DNA from: an uncultured Clostridium sp.
GTDB taxonomy: Bacteria > Bacillota > Clostridia > TANB77 > CAG-508
Length of the DNA stretch: 55,247 bases
Assembly: GCA_948467495.1 (NCBI GenBank)
Contig: CAOKEO010000007.1
Location: 1-55,247 of the forward strand
Direction of reading: 5' to 3'
The position numbers and the translations under genes were made by a program. Below, piece by piece: positions 1-9,177 of this stretch (position 1 is the first letter of the stretch; each line of letters opens with the position of its first letter). Below the pieces are notes generated by a model that saw only the letters and a list, made by a program, of their open reading frames with translations, ran no database searches and had not been told where the DNA came from.

Positions 1-540
1 TTTTTCGACTTTTTCTACCTTTCTTTTTTCTTCGTCTTTTATTCCTTGCCTAATGATTTATAGAATCTAATTCTTGCTTTTTGAGCACAAAAATTATGCT
101 TCTCTTTTTTTTCTATTTCTTTCTTTTTTCACCCTTCTTAATTTACTTTGAAAATTATTTTTATTTTATTCTATTATTTTTACTGTTTTTATTGTTGATT
201 TTGTTACATCTATGGTGTAATATGTAACTTTTGAGTTATCTTTTATCATTTTTTTCTCATATTTAGGACATATGTAAACCATTTTTTCACTTTTTTTTAA
301 CCTTTCCTTTTCACTTTCTTTCGCTATTTGCCTAATACTTTATAGAATTTTACACATGCCTTATGATTCATAAAATAATACTTTATCTTTTTTTCTGTTT
401 TATTTTTTTTTGCTAAATTCATAACATTTTTTAATTTTTTTCATATTATATAATAAAAACACTAATTTTGCAAAATAGGAACTTTTAAATTCTAATATTC
501 TTATTTTAATTAAAATTATAGTTATCTAATATCAATAACT
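1..540. other. T-rich gene-free leader region
   Basis: I see no credible gene here. The plus strand is strongly T-rich with long T runs. Two short, imperfect direct repeats share TTGCCTAAT followed by TTATAGAAT (around 45-68 and 327-350). An upstream gene on either strand cannot be excluded because the window starts here. Confidence 0.5.
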
Positions 541-554
541 TATAGGAGGATACA

Positions 555-731
555 ATGGATTATTTAGATCAAAATAATAGAGGAGAAAATAAATCTCCCC
601 ACAAAAAAAACTTTAATTTTAATTTATACAAAAAGAATACCATAAATTCTATTAATGATGTAGAACACTTTTTAAACAATTTCCACCACTATTTCAAATA
701 TTTTAAATTATATAAAATAATGAAAAAATAA
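555..731 (+). CDS. Small hypothetical protein (58 aa)
   Basis: This short reading frame starts with ATG at 555, preceded at good spacing by the ribosome binding site TAGGAGG (543-549). The product is basic and rich in Asn, Lys, Phe and Tyr. It begins MDYLDQNNRGENK and ends in an amphipathic aromatic stretch (FHHYFKYFKLYKIMKK). There is no signal peptide, cysteine motif or recognised domain. It converges on the GerMN gene, with only six bases between the stops. The strong SD sequence is the main reason to believe it is translated. I do not recognise a family. Confidence 0.5.
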   Translation: MDYLDQNNRGENKSPHKKNFNFNLYKKNTINSINDVEHFLNNFHHYFKYFKLYKIMKK

Positions 732-737
732 AATCTG

Positions 738-1280
738 TTAATTAGTTCTACTATACACTTCATTAAACTCACTATTTTCATTTCCATCAATTAATATTTT
801 TACCTTGTTAATTTCTCGTAACTCTGTTAAAGTATTTACAATGCTTTCTATTATATTTGTCTTTTCCTGACTATTTTCTTTGGTATAACTTAAAAACTCT
901 GCTGAAAAATCTAATACTACGCAATCATTTTCTAAATAAGTTTTATTTAATTTTGTACCCTCTGGAATAATTTTTCTATTTTTGTCATTTTTAGGACCTT
1001 CTATTAGTAAATGAATTAACTTTTCATATGGATTATTAATAATTTCTTTTATATCAATTAATCTAGCTTCTGGATTTAATTCATTTGTTTCTTTTTCTGG
1101 AAAATATAAACTAACAATAGTTTGTCTTACTTGTTCTTCTGCTATTTCTTCTTGTGGAATATATTCCTGTACCATAGTTTCTTTTTCTTTCTTTTTAACA
1201 TACTGAATTCCTAGATATCCTCCTATTAATACCATTATCAATATAACTAGAAAAATAACTCCAATTTTCTTATTTTTCAT
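738..1280 (-). CDS. GerMN-domain membrane-anchored protein
   Basis: This 180-aa protein has an N-terminal transmembrane or signal-anchor helix (about residues 6-26, VIFLVILIMVLIGGYLGI) after a KNKK start. A GerMN-type domain follows (about 55-165), recognisable from LIEGPKND, IIPEGTKLN, VVLDFSAEF and a closing ILIDG. GerMN domains occur in the spore germination/sporulation lipoprotein GerM and in LpqB-like proteins, usually on the outer face of the membrane. No lipobox cysteine is visible, so this one is probably held by the helix. The start is supported by a purine-rich site (AAGGAGGAAGCC) just upstream on the minus strand. A role in sporulation or envelope biology is inferred from the family only. 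Confidence 0.75.
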   Translation of the reverse strand: MKNKKIGVIFLVILIMVLIGGYLGIQYVKKKEKETMVQEYIPQEEIAEEQVRQTIVSLYFPEKETNELNPEARLIDIKEIINNPYEKLIHLLIEGPKNDKNRKIIPEGTKLNKTYLENDCVVLDFSAEFLSYTKENSQEKTNIIESIVNTLTELREINKVKILIDGNENSEFNEVYSRTN

Positions 1281-1309
1281 AGGCTTCCTCCTTGTTCTCT
1301 TATTTACTA

Positions 1310-1382
1310 GTAACTATTCAAAAGTGATATATTTCAACTAGAATGTTTCTATTGCCAAAAAACAAGACGTCTAAATAGTTAC
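1310..1382. repeat. Palindromic repeat family, short copy (ends only)
   Basis: This 73-bp element opens with GTAACTATTCA and closes with TAAATAGTTAC, an inverted repeat. It contains the family signatures GTGATATATTTCAACTAGAA, GTTTCTAT and TTGCCAAAAAACAAGACGTCT. It lacks the central core hairpin found in the copies at 22.6 and 25.5 kb. It lies between the GerMN gene and the next promoter. Confidence 0.75.
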
Positions 1383-1558
1383 ATTTACTACTATTATATT
1401 ATTAATTGTTTGTCTCTTTTAGAACTAATTATAGAAAGCTTTATTTTTACATTTCTTTAAAATTTCAGTTGTATTCCTTTTAGAAAGGTCATTTACTAAT
1501 ATAAAATTTAAAACTTCCGATAAATTTCCATGGTTTCTTCTTCTATTCTTCAAACCAT

Positions 1559-1576
1559 GACCAGTATGACCAGTAT
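1559..1576 (+). promoter_or_regulatory. Tandem 9-bp repeat upstream of -35 (possible operator)
   Basis: Two exact back-to-back copies of GACCAGTAT end 7 bp before the -35 box at 1584. Just upstream, CATGGTTT and AAACCATG (1529-1559) form an inverted repeat. The position suits a regulator-binding site for the CoA-dehydratase activase gene. The function is inferred. Confidence 0.4.
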
Positions 1577-1583
1577 TTTCCAT

Positions 1584-1612
1584 TTGACAAAAGGCTATTT
1601 TCCATATACAAT
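1584..1612 (+). promoter_or_regulatory. Sigma-A promoter of the CoA-dehydratase activase gene
   Basis: TTGACA (1584-1589), a 17-bp spacer, then TACAAT (1607-1612). It is followed by an untranslated leader of roughly 55-60 nt up to the ATG at 1678. Confidence 0.75.
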
Positions 1613-1677
1613 TAAGGTGATTACATCAATGGTCACTTTGTGCTTTGCCAAAGTACCCACAGAAAGGAAGTTTTGTC

Positions 1678-4600
1678 ATGGAAGATATTTTACATGTTGG
1701 ACTAGATGTTGGTTCAACAACTGTTAAAATTATTGTAATGGATAAAAATAGAAATACGATATATAAAGATTATAAAAGACATTTTTCGGATACTAAAAAT
1801 ACCGTTTGCAACGTTCTTGAAGATTTACTTACTAAATATCCCTTAAATTGTTTCACATTAGCTCTTACCGGTTCTGGTGCTATGTCAGCAGCTAAGTTTT
1901 TAGGTGTTACTTTTATTCAAGAGGTGGTTTCTTGTAAACGTGCTGTCGAGAAATATATTCCTAAAACTGATGTTGTAATTGAACTTGGCGGAGAAGATGC
2001 TAAAATTATTTATTTTGATCAGTCTATTGAACAACGTATGAATGGTACCTGTGCTGGTGGAACGGGAGCTTTTTTAGATCAGATGGCTTCTCTTTTGCAT
2101 ACAGATACAGCTGGTTTAAACCAATTAGCTAAAGGATATTCTACGATTTACCCAATTGCTTCTCGTTGTGGTGTTTTTGCCAAAACAGATATTCAACCTT
2201 TAATTAATGAAGGGGCTGCTAAAGAAGATATTGCCGCTTCTATTTTTCAAGCAGTGGTAAATCAAACGATTAGCGGACTTGCCTGTGGTAGACCAATTCG
2301 AGGTAATGTAGCATTTTTAGGAGGTCCTTTGAATTACTTATCAGAATTGCGTACAAGATTTATAGAAACACTTGACCTAAAAGAAGATGAAATTATTATT
2401 CCAGAGGAAGCCCATCTTTTAGTAGCCAAAGGGGCTGCTTTAGATTCTATCTACTCCGATGCAATAACAACAACTGAATTGCAAGAAAAAATTGAAAACT
2501 TAAAAAACTCTCAAGATAATACAACACATCCTTTGGACCCTTTATTTAAAGATAAAGACGATTATGAATTTTTTAAAAGTAGACATAATTCAGCAACTGT
2601 CCAAAGAAATTCTTTAGAAACCTATAAAGGAAATTGTTATCTTGGTATTGATGCTGGTTCTACAACTACAAAACTAGTTTTAATCGATAGCCAAGGTAAC
2701 TTATTATATTCTCTTTATGGTAGTAATGAAGGAAACCCTTTAAAGAGTGTTATGAACATGTTAAAACAATTATATGCTGAATTGCCAAAAGAAGCTGTTT
2801 TAAAATATAGTGGTGTCACTGGTTATGGTGAAAAACTAATTCAGACGGCTTTAAATGTTGACATAAATGAAATTGAAACTATTGCTCATTATACCGCAGC
2901 CAAAACTTTCGAACCCAATGTTACTAGTATTGTTGATATTGGCGGACAAGATATGAAATACATACGAATGAAAGATGGTTCCATTGATAATATCTTATTA
3001 AATGAAGCTTGTTCTTCTGGGTGCGGATCTTTTATTGAAACCTTTGCAAAAAGCTTAAATATTGAGATTTCTGAATTTGTAAAGGAAGCCATAAATGCTA
3101 AAAGACCAGTTGATTTAGGCTCTCGATGTACGGTATTTATGAACTCAAAAATCAAGCAAGCTCAAAAAGAAGGTTATTCTGTTGGAGACATTTCCAGTGG
3201 ACTATCTTATTCAGTCATAAAAAATGCCCTTCAAAAGGTTATGAAAGTAAGAGATGTCGAAACTCTTGGAAGGCATATAGTGGTACAAGGTGGTACTTTT
3301 TATAACGATGCTGTGCTTCGTGCTTTTGAATTAATTGTAGGAAAAAACGTCGTTAGACCTGACATTGCTGGCTTAATGGGTGCTTATGGTATGGCTCTTA
3401 TCGCAAAAGAACAATACGAAACCAATTTAGATATGGAATATCAGTCCAGCTTATTAAAAGTAAATGAATTAGATGATTTGAAAATTAACATAACACATGC
3501 TCGTTGTAATAATTGTGAAAATCATTGTAAGCTAACCATTAATAAATTCAGTAATGGTCAAATTCATGTATCTGGTAACCGTTGCGAAAAAGGTGCTGGC
3601 GTTGTTACCAAATCAAAGAAATTACCAAACCTAATTCAATATAAACAAGAAAGACTTTTTGATTACAAACCCTTAGAAGAGCAATTTGCAGCAAGAGGAA
3701 CCATTGGTATTCCTAGAGTCTTGAATATGTACGAGGATTATCCATTTTGGTTTACCTTCTTAACTAGCTTAGGTTTTCGTGTTATCCTTTCTGAAAAAAG
3801 TAGACGTAAAACCTATGAAAAAGGAATGGAATCTATGCCATCGGAATCGGTTTGTTATCCAGCAAAGCTTTCTCATGGTCATATTGAAAGCTTATTAGAG
3901 CAAGGCATTACTACTATCTTCTATCCTTGTATTCCTTATTCAAGAAAAGAATATGAAAAAGCAGACAATCACTATAATTGCCCAATTGTCATTTCTTACT
4001 CAGAAGTATTAAAAAATAATGTCGAAAACTTGAAAAAAGGCAACATAAAGTTTATAAATCCATTTTTACCATTTGACCAAAAGAATTTAGTTAAAAAAAT
4101 GATGGAATTAGAAGAATTTAACGAATATCATTTTACGAAAGCAGAATTGATAGAAGCTGCTAAAAAAGCAGAAGCCGAATATCAAAAATGCAAAAAAGAC
4201 ATTCGTGATAAAGGAGCAGAAACGGTAAGATATTTAGAAGAAAACCATTTAAAAGGAATTGTTTTAGCTGGTAGACCCTATCATGTAGACCCTGAAATCA
4301 ATCATGGCATTGATACTTTGATAACTTCTTTGGGACTTAGTGTTTTAACAGAGGATAGTATCTCTGATAAAACAGAAGCCAAAAGACCCCTTCGAGTCGT
4401 TGACCAATGGGTATATCATGCAAGACTTTACGCCGCAGCAGACTTTGTAGGAAAACATGATTGTTTAGAACTGGTTCAATTAAATTCTTTTGGTTGTGGT
4501 GTAGACGCTGTCACAACTGATCAAGTAGAAGAAATCTTAACAAGTTACAACAAAATGTACACTTTAATAAAAATAGATGAAGTCAACAACTTAGGGGCTG

Positions 4601-5991
4601 TCAGAATTCGTATTCGTTCTCTTTTAGCTAGTATGAAGAAACGTGAACAAGAAAAAGCACAAGAAAAAGCTAGTGGCGATTATGGTTTGAAGAAAAAAAT
4701 CTTCACAAAAGAAATGCGCAAGGATTACACCATTTTAATTCCACAAATGGCACCCATTCACTTTGAGTTGCTAGAAGCTGCTGTCCGTTCTTCTGGCTAT
4801 CATGTTGAACTATTAAGAGAATGTACGCAAAAAACCGTAGAAACAGGATTAAAATATGTCAATAATGATGCTTGTTATCCATCTATTCTAGTAACAGGTC
4901 AAATGATAGAAGCCCTTCAATCTGGAAAGTACGACTTAAATAAAACGGCTTTAATCATGTCACAAACAGGTGGTGGATGTAGAGCTACCAACTATATTGG
5001 CTTTATCCGTAAGGCTTTAAAAGATGCCGGATTTGAACACATACCAGTCATCTCTTTTAACATTGTTGGTATGGAAAAAATGCCTGGCTTTAAGCTAACG
5101 GTTCCTTTGGCAGAAAAATTATTAAAAATGGTAGTTTATGGTGATTTGCTTCAAAAAATGTTAACGAAAAATAGAGCCTATGAGAAAAACAAAGGAGACA
5201 CGCAAAAAGTATTTGATATTTGGATGGAAAAATGTAAAAAGTTATTAGCTAAATCAACCAATAAAGAATTCAAACAAAGTATATATGACATCGTAAATGA
5301 TTTCGAAAAGATTGAATTAGACACCTCTCTTGAAAAACCTCGTGTTGGTATTGTTGGTGAAGTGTTAATTAAATATCATCCTTTTGGTAATAATTATGTA
5401 GCAGAAATGTTAGAAAGAGAAGGTGCAGAAGTAATCTTACCAGATTTCATGGGATTTGCTAAATTCATGTGCACCCACAAAATTACATTTAACAACTTGT
5501 TAAATACCAATAAAACTTCTGCTAAGATTATGAAAGCAGCCATCAAATTAATCGATATTTTAGAAAAAGACGTAAAAATAGCACTAGCCAATTCTAAAAA
5601 AGGATATTTACCACCATGTGATATCTGGCATTTAGAAGAAAAAGTAAAAGATGTCTTGTCTATTGGAAATCAAACTGGTGAAGGTTGGTTCTTAACAGCA
5701 GAAATGATTGAATACATTGAACATGATATTCCTAATATTGTTTGTGTTCAACCTTTTGCTTGTTTGCCAAATCATGTCGTTGGAAAAGGAGTCATCAAAA
5801 CCATCCGTGAGAAATTTCCAGAGGCTAATATTTCTCCTGTCGATTATGACCCAGGTGCTAGTGAAGCTAATCAAGCGAATCGAATTAAATTGTTGATGAC
5901 AGTCGCAAAAGACAATTTACAAGCAAAACAAAATAGAAAAAAGGCTTTAGAAAAGGAAAACAAAATAGATACAGAAAAAAGTACCTTATAA
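1678..5991 (+). CDS. 2-hydroxyacyl-CoA dehydratase activase / dehydratase-related fusion protein
   Basis: This 1437-aa protein belongs to the large fusion family that joins two BadF/BcrA/HgdC-type ATPase activase domains to dehydratase-like regions. Domain 1 begins GLDVGSTTVK near residue 9, with GGEDAK and CAGGTGAFLDQ downstream. Domain 2 begins GIDAGSTTTK near 325, with GGQDMK and CSSGCGSFIE. A cysteine cluster CNNCENHC lies near residue 610. A DUF2229-like region follows (GIPRVLNMYEDYPFW), then a C-terminal dehydratase-like part with conserved Cys (NNDACYPS, TGGGCRATN). HgdC-type activases carry a [4Fe-4S] cluster and use ATP to drive one-electron transfer to radical dehydratases. The substrate of this family is unknown. 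I chose ATG 1678 (site AAAGGAAG) over an upstream TTG at 1645. No partner subunit is adjacent. It has no in-frame CGG codon but does use CGC (4717). Confidence 0.85.
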   Translation: MEDILHVGLDVGSTTVKIIVMDKNRNTIYKDYKRHFSDTKNTVCNVLEDLLTKYPLNCFTLALTGSGAMSAAKFLGVTFIQEVVSCKRAVEKYIPKTDVVIELGGEDAKIIYFDQSIEQRMNGTCAGGTGAFLDQMASLLHTDTAGLNQLAKGYSTIYPIASRCGVFAKTDIQPLINEGAAKEDIAASIFQAVVNQTISGLACGRPIRGNVAFLGGPLNYLSELRTRFIETLDLKEDEIIIPEEAHLLVAKGAALDSIYSDAITTTELQEKIENLKNSQDNTTHPLDPLFKDKDDYEFFKSRHNSATVQRNSLETYKGNCYLGIDAGSTTTKLVLIDSQGNLLYSLYGSNEGNPLKSVMNMLKQLYAELPKEAVLKYSGVTGYGEKLIQTALNVDINEIETIAHYTAAKTFEPNVTSIVDIGGQDMKYIRMKDGSIDNILLNEACSSGCGSFIETFAKSLNIEISEFVKEAINAKRPVDLGSRCTVFMNSKIKQAQKEGYSVGDISSGLSYSVIKNALQKVMKVRDVETLGRHIVVQGGTFYNDAVLRAFELIVGKNVVRPDIAGLMGAYGMALIAKEQYETNLDMEYQSSLLKVNELDDLKINITHARCNNCENHCKLTINKFSNGQIHVSGNRCEKGAGVVTKSKKLPNLIQYKQERLFDYKPLEEQFAARGTIGIPRVLNMYEDYPFWFTFLTSLGFRVILSEKSRRKTYEKGMESMPSESVCYPAKLSHGHIESLLEQGITTIFYPCIPYSRKEYEKADNHYNCPIVISYSEVLKNNVENLKKGNIKFINPFLPFDQKNLVKKMMELEEFNEYHFTKAELIEAAKKAEAEYQKCKKDIRDKGAETVRYLEENHLKGIVLAGRPYHVDPEINHGIDTLITSLGLSVLTEDSISDKTEAKRPLRVVDQWVYHARLYAAADFVGKHDCLELVQLNSFGCGVDAVTTDQVEEILTSYNKMYTLIKIDEVNNLGAVRIRIRSLLASMKKREQEKAQEKASGDYGLKKKIFTKEMRKDYTILIPQMAPIHFELLEAAVRSSGYHVELLRECTQKTVETGLKYVNNDACYPSILVTGQMIEALQSGKYDLNKTALIMSQTGGGCRATNYIGFIRKALKDAGFEHIPVISFNIVGMEKMPGFKLTVPLAEKLLKMVVYGDLLQKMLTKNRAYEKNKGDTQKVFDIWMEKCKKLLAKSTNKEFKQSIYDIVNDFEKIELDTSLEKPRVGIVGEVLIKYHPFGNNYVAEMLEREGAEVILPDFMGFAKFMCTHKITFNNLLNTNKTSAKIMKAAIKLIDILEKDVKIALANSKKGYLPPCDIWHLEEKVKDVLSIGNQTGEGWFLTAEMIEYIEHDIPNIVCVQPFACLPNHVVGKGVIKTIREKFPEANISPVDYDPGASEANQANRIKLLMTVAKDNLQAKQNRKKALEKENKIDTEKSTL

Positions 5992-6020
5992 AAAATCTTA
6001 CATTTGTAAGATTTTTTTTA
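5991..6020. terminator. Bidirectional terminator
   Basis: The hairpin AAAAATCTTA / TAAGATTTTT with a short loop has A and T runs on its two sides. It can therefore end both the plus-strand activase transcript and the convergent patatin transcript. It overlaps the patatin stop codon region. Confidence 0.7.
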
Positions 6021-6859
6021 TATGTTTTTTGGTTTGTTCATAACCCAAGTAATATAATTCATCTATTTTTTTCATATCTAATAAGCCAACTTTATCGCTT
6101 TTGATTTTTAAAACATAATCAGCCCCTTCCATTTCATAATTAGAAAGTTCTCTACATAACAGATTAATCGAACGACCTGCTACTTCTACCAAATTTCTAT
6201 CGCAATCCTGGACTACTTTATCATCAAAAACGATACTCAATACTTTCTCAGCACCTAAAGTCTTTAGTTCTTTCCATGGAACATTTTCACGAATTCCTCC
6301 ATCAATTAGTTTATTATTTTTATAGGTACAAGGAGAAAAAACCACAGGATAACTGCAACTAGCTCTTACGGCTGTACCAATATTAATATCATTAACATAG
6401 CTAATATGGTCAGAAATTGCTTTTCTAAATTGACAAGAAGTAAAACAAATTACATTGCCATTACATAAGTCAACACTTGGTATCACCAAAGATTTTGAAA
6501 TATCAGAAATATTAGAAATCTTTTTTTCTTGTGCTATTTTATTCATTAGTTTTTCAATTTGCCTACCATTATTTAGCCCATCAATACAGATACGACCTGT
6601 AAAAATTAGTCCTAATATTAGTTTAAAAATATGGCTAATATCCACATATTTTATTTTACTACAATACTTTTTAAAAATCTTATACATCTCATCTGCTTGG
6701 AATCCCATTGCATATAAACAGGCTACAATACTTCCGTGAAGAAGTTCCCCCTACATATTCAAACTTTATGTTATCTTCTTCCATTGCTTTAATAGCCCCA
6801 ATATGAGCGGCTCCCTTTACCCCACCGCCTGCTAAGCATAAACCTATTTTATGATTCAT
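5998..6859 (-). CDS. Patatin-like phospholipase, +1 frameshift at a CGG codon
   Basis: Read with one +1 shift, this is a complete 286-aa patatin-family lipid acyl hydrolase. The first frame (start ATG at 6859, site AGGTGA) gives the oxyanion motif LAGGGVKGAAHIGA and then YVGGTSS. At 6734-6736 the next in-frame codon is CGG. Skipping its C continues as GSIVACLYAMGF, restoring the nucleophile elbow G-T-S-S-G. The rest (to 5998) holds the catalytic Asp motif DGGIRENVPW and a long helical C-terminus. Without the shift, translation stops about 14 codons later. All catalytic elements are intact, which argues against a decayed gene. It converges on the activase gene and is divergent from the J-domain gene. 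Confidence 0.8.
6734..6736 (-). other. In-frame CGG at +1 frameshift site (patatin)
   Basis: The sense codons read TCA CGG AAG. Removing the C gives TCA GGA AGT, which restores the conserved Ser-Gly-Ser after the nucleophile. It is one of only four in-frame CGG codons found in the window. Confidence 0.85.
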
Positions 6860-6893
6860 ATTCATCACCTAAAACATTTTATGAAAGAACTAA

Positions 6894-6922
6894 TTGAAAC
6901 ATTCTCTATTTTATGATATATT
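6894..6922 (+). promoter_or_regulatory. Promoter of the J-domain gene
   Basis: TTGAAA (6894-6899), a 17-bp spacer, then TATATT (6917-6922), about 20 bp upstream of the ATG at 6943. Confidence 0.6.
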
Positions 6923-6942
6923 ATCTTTGAAAGGATAATATT

Positions 6943-7584
6943 ATGAATAAAAATTATTATGATATTTTACAAGTAAATAAAAATGCTTCACCTGAAATTA
7001 TTGAAAAAGCCTACAAAACATTAGCCAAAAAATATCATCCAGATTTACAAACAACCGAAAATAAAAAGCAATCAGAAGAAATTTTAAAAGAAATAAATGA
7101 GGCTTATGAAATTCTATCAAATGCCGAAAAAAAGCAAGCTTATGATTTATCTCTTGCCGAACAAGAAAAGCAAATAAAAAACGTTATTGACCCCAATGCA
7201 CACATAAATTTAACATCAAAGGAAAATTGGCACAATCAAGAACAACAAGAATTTCTACGTCAACAACAATTGAAACTAGAAAAACAATACCGAGAACAAA
7301 TGCAGCGTGAACAAGAATTAGCTTACCAACAACAATTAGAACAAGCCAGACAAAAAGCTTACTATGACGCCTATATTCAGGATTTAAAAAACAGAGGATA
7401 TAAAATTCGTTATAAAAAAAGTTTAAAAGATTACATAACATCTTTTGTCTCTCTTATTGCTACTATTTTAGTTCTATTTCTGTTATGGCAGATTCCCTTT
7501 ATTCAAAATTTTCTTATTAATATGTATTTAGAAAATGAAATTATTCGTGCTATTGTAAATACCATTTTAAATTTATTCAAATAG
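6943..7584 (+). CDS. Membrane-anchored J-domain (DnaJ-like) protein
   Basis: This 213-aa protein opens with a canonical J domain (about residues 4-67) carrying the HPD tripeptide (KKYHPDLQTT), which stimulates the ATPase of DnaK. A long Gln/Glu-rich, coiled-coil-like stretch follows (about 85-150). One or two hydrophobic segments lie at the C-terminus (about 165-205, SFVSLIATILVLFLLWQIPF). It lacks the Gly/Phe and zinc-finger regions of true DnaJ. It is therefore a specialised type III J protein that presumably recruits DnaK to the membrane. The start is supported by GAAAGGA at proper spacing. Its client is unknown. T4SS locus 1 ends convergently just downstream, which may be chance. Confidence 0.85.
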   Translation: MNKNYYDILQVNKNASPEIIEKAYKTLAKKYHPDLQTTENKKQSEEILKEINEAYEILSNAEKKQAYDLSLAEQEKQIKNVIDPNAHINLTSKENWHNQEQQEFLRQQQLKLEKQYREQMQREQELAYQQQLEQARQKAYYDAYIQDLKNRGYKIRYKKSLKDYITSFVSLIATILVLFLLWQIPFIQNFLINMYLENEIIRAIVNTILNLFK

Positions 7585-7800
7585 ATTGCCAAGAGGGACG
7601 GTTCTTTTTGGCAATTTTGTTATTTTATTTAGTGAAAAGGTTATTTTATTTTTTATGAAGCAACATTTCGGGGGGACCAACGAATTACAGTCTGTTAAGA
7701 ATTTACAGACTGTATGATGTTGGGAGTTGCTAATAAAAAATAATAATAACCTTTTGGTGATTAAAAGAATTGCCAAAAAGGACCGTCCCTCTTGGCAATT
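7585..7800. repeat. Palindromic repeat family, copy with GGGACGGTTC ends
   Basis: The 32-bp outer inverted repeats (7585-7616 and 7769-7800) differ at one position and carry the GGGACGG / CCGTCCC motif. Hairpins of this kind are, from memory, common in Firmicute REP-type repeats. The core (7670-7730) starts GGGGGGACCA, contains ACAGTCTGT ... ACAGACTGT and ends GGGAGTTGC. The same core, with different ends, occurs at 22.65 and 25.56 kb. It fills the gap between two convergent genes and may also terminate transcription. Confidence 0.8.
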
Positions 7801-7807
7801 TTTTCAT

Positions 7808-9166
7808 CTATTGAATATTGAATGACATGACAAAATCATTATTTTCAAATAATTTCATAATGACTGTTACATTTCTTAAATCTACTCCATTTTCTTCGGA
7901 TGGTTTTATTTTTAATTGATACATATAAGTTTTGCCTTCCTTTAAAAATTTATCATACTCTACTACATTCGTTTCAAATAGAGTTTGATTTATATAAGTT
8001 TCAAATTTTTCAATCGTATCAAAATTATTTTTCTTAAATGTCTCGTCTAATTTTGTATAAATATAGTCATAATCTTTACTATTTAATGCAAAAATGATTT
8101 TTTCTATATTCATACCAACTTTTTGTTGTTCATTGCTTTCGTTATATCTTTCTGTAAATTCTATAGAGTCAATCGTATAACTATCTAAAAACACGGTATA
8201 ATCCATTAATCTTTTTTCTCTAAAAATGAGATAATTACCATATTGATTCATACACACATATTCTGTATAATCACTATAATGATTTATTTTGTATTTTGAT
8301 AATTCCATATCGAAAAGATGGGAAGAATTATTCTCAATATACTTTTTAAAATTTTGTATGTTTTCAAATCTTTCCTGTTTGTATTCATTGTCTAACATTT
8401 CATAGGCTTTGTTAGGTACGATAGCTAAATAAGTTTTATAATTTTCAAACAATTCTTGAATATAAGTTGTATCACTAAAATTAGGAATATCGTAAGTATT
8501 GTATTCATTTATTTCTATATTTTTTATGGCTTGTTCCACATTTTTTTCCATGATATTTTCTTTTTTAATACCCATTTTATCCATATAATTCTTTAGCATA
8601 ATATAGAACGAACTGTTAGACGAATCTATCGTTATAACCAAATTAAGTTCTTCGTCTTTATCTAATACTTCTAAATATACAAAATAAGTTTTAATATTAA
8701 CACTACTTTCACTAACATAGATGTCTCCTATTGTTATATTCTTATTCGCATACTTCGCAAAACTATCATATATTACAGAATCATTTATATTAAATTCTTG
8801 CATGTATTCCTTTGACATCATATTTTTTATACTGTCTATACCCTCTTGCTTATATTCCTCTATCAATTGATTTTCTTCTTCTTTATTCTCTAATTTTACT
8901 CTAGATTCTGTAATATCATAATCTAAATAGTTTATATAAGTTTGAACTTGTTGTACGACATCTCTTATGATAAAATATTCTTCTTTACTGTCTAACTCTT
9001 TTATTGCTTTATCTGTTATATAACTTCCTTCTATATATTCTGGTTCCTTTATATTTCCTTCTTCATCCATTATATCTTTTTTTCCTTGATAAATAAAATA
9101 GATAGAAATTATCAGTATTAAAGCAATAATCACTAAAATAATAATAAATGTTTTTAAATTTTTCAT
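7808..9166 (-). CDS. Uncharacterised T4SS-locus membrane protein, possibly two VirB8/NTF2-like domains
   Basis: This 452-aa protein has one N-terminal transmembrane helix (about residues 5-27) followed by a large, acidic, non-cytoplasmic part. That part seems to contain two similar halves of helix-plus-sheet type (about 60-215 and 230-450). The fold would suit NTF2/VirB8-like domains, but I cannot show it from motifs. There are no cysteines in pairs and no catalytic signature. It is the last gene of T4SS locus 1, 11 bases after the wall-hydrolase gene, so it is probably cotranscribed. Location and topology suggest a structural or bridging role outside the membrane. The function is inferred from context only. 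Confidence 0.65.
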   Translation of the reverse strand: MKNLKTFIIILVIIALILIISIYFIYQGKKDIMDEEGNIKEPEYIEGSYITDKAIKELDSKEEYFIIRDVVQQVQTYINYLDYDITESRVKLENKEEENQLIEEYKQEGIDSIKNMMSKEYMQEFNINDSVIYDSFAKYANKNITIGDIYVSESSVNIKTYFVYLEVLDKDEELNLVITIDSSNSSFYIMLKNYMDKMGIKKENIMEKNVEQAIKNIEINEYNTYDIPNFSDTTYIQELFENYKTYLAIVPNKAYEMLDNEYKQERFENIQNFKKYIENNSSHLFDMELSKYKINHYSDYTEYVCMNQYGNYLIFREKRLMDYTVFLDSYTIDSIEFTERYNESNEQQKVGMNIEKIIFALNSKDYDYIYTKLDETFKKNNFDTIEKFETYINQTLFETNVVEYDKFLKEGKTYMYQLKIKPSEENGVDLRNVTVIMKLFENNDFVMSFNIQ

Positions 9167-9177
9167 ACTAATTCCCC

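Noticed and set aside
1530..1727. 65-aa ORF overlapping the activase promoter
   Set aside because: It covers the promoter and operator repeats, has no ribosome binding site and is out of frame with the real gene.
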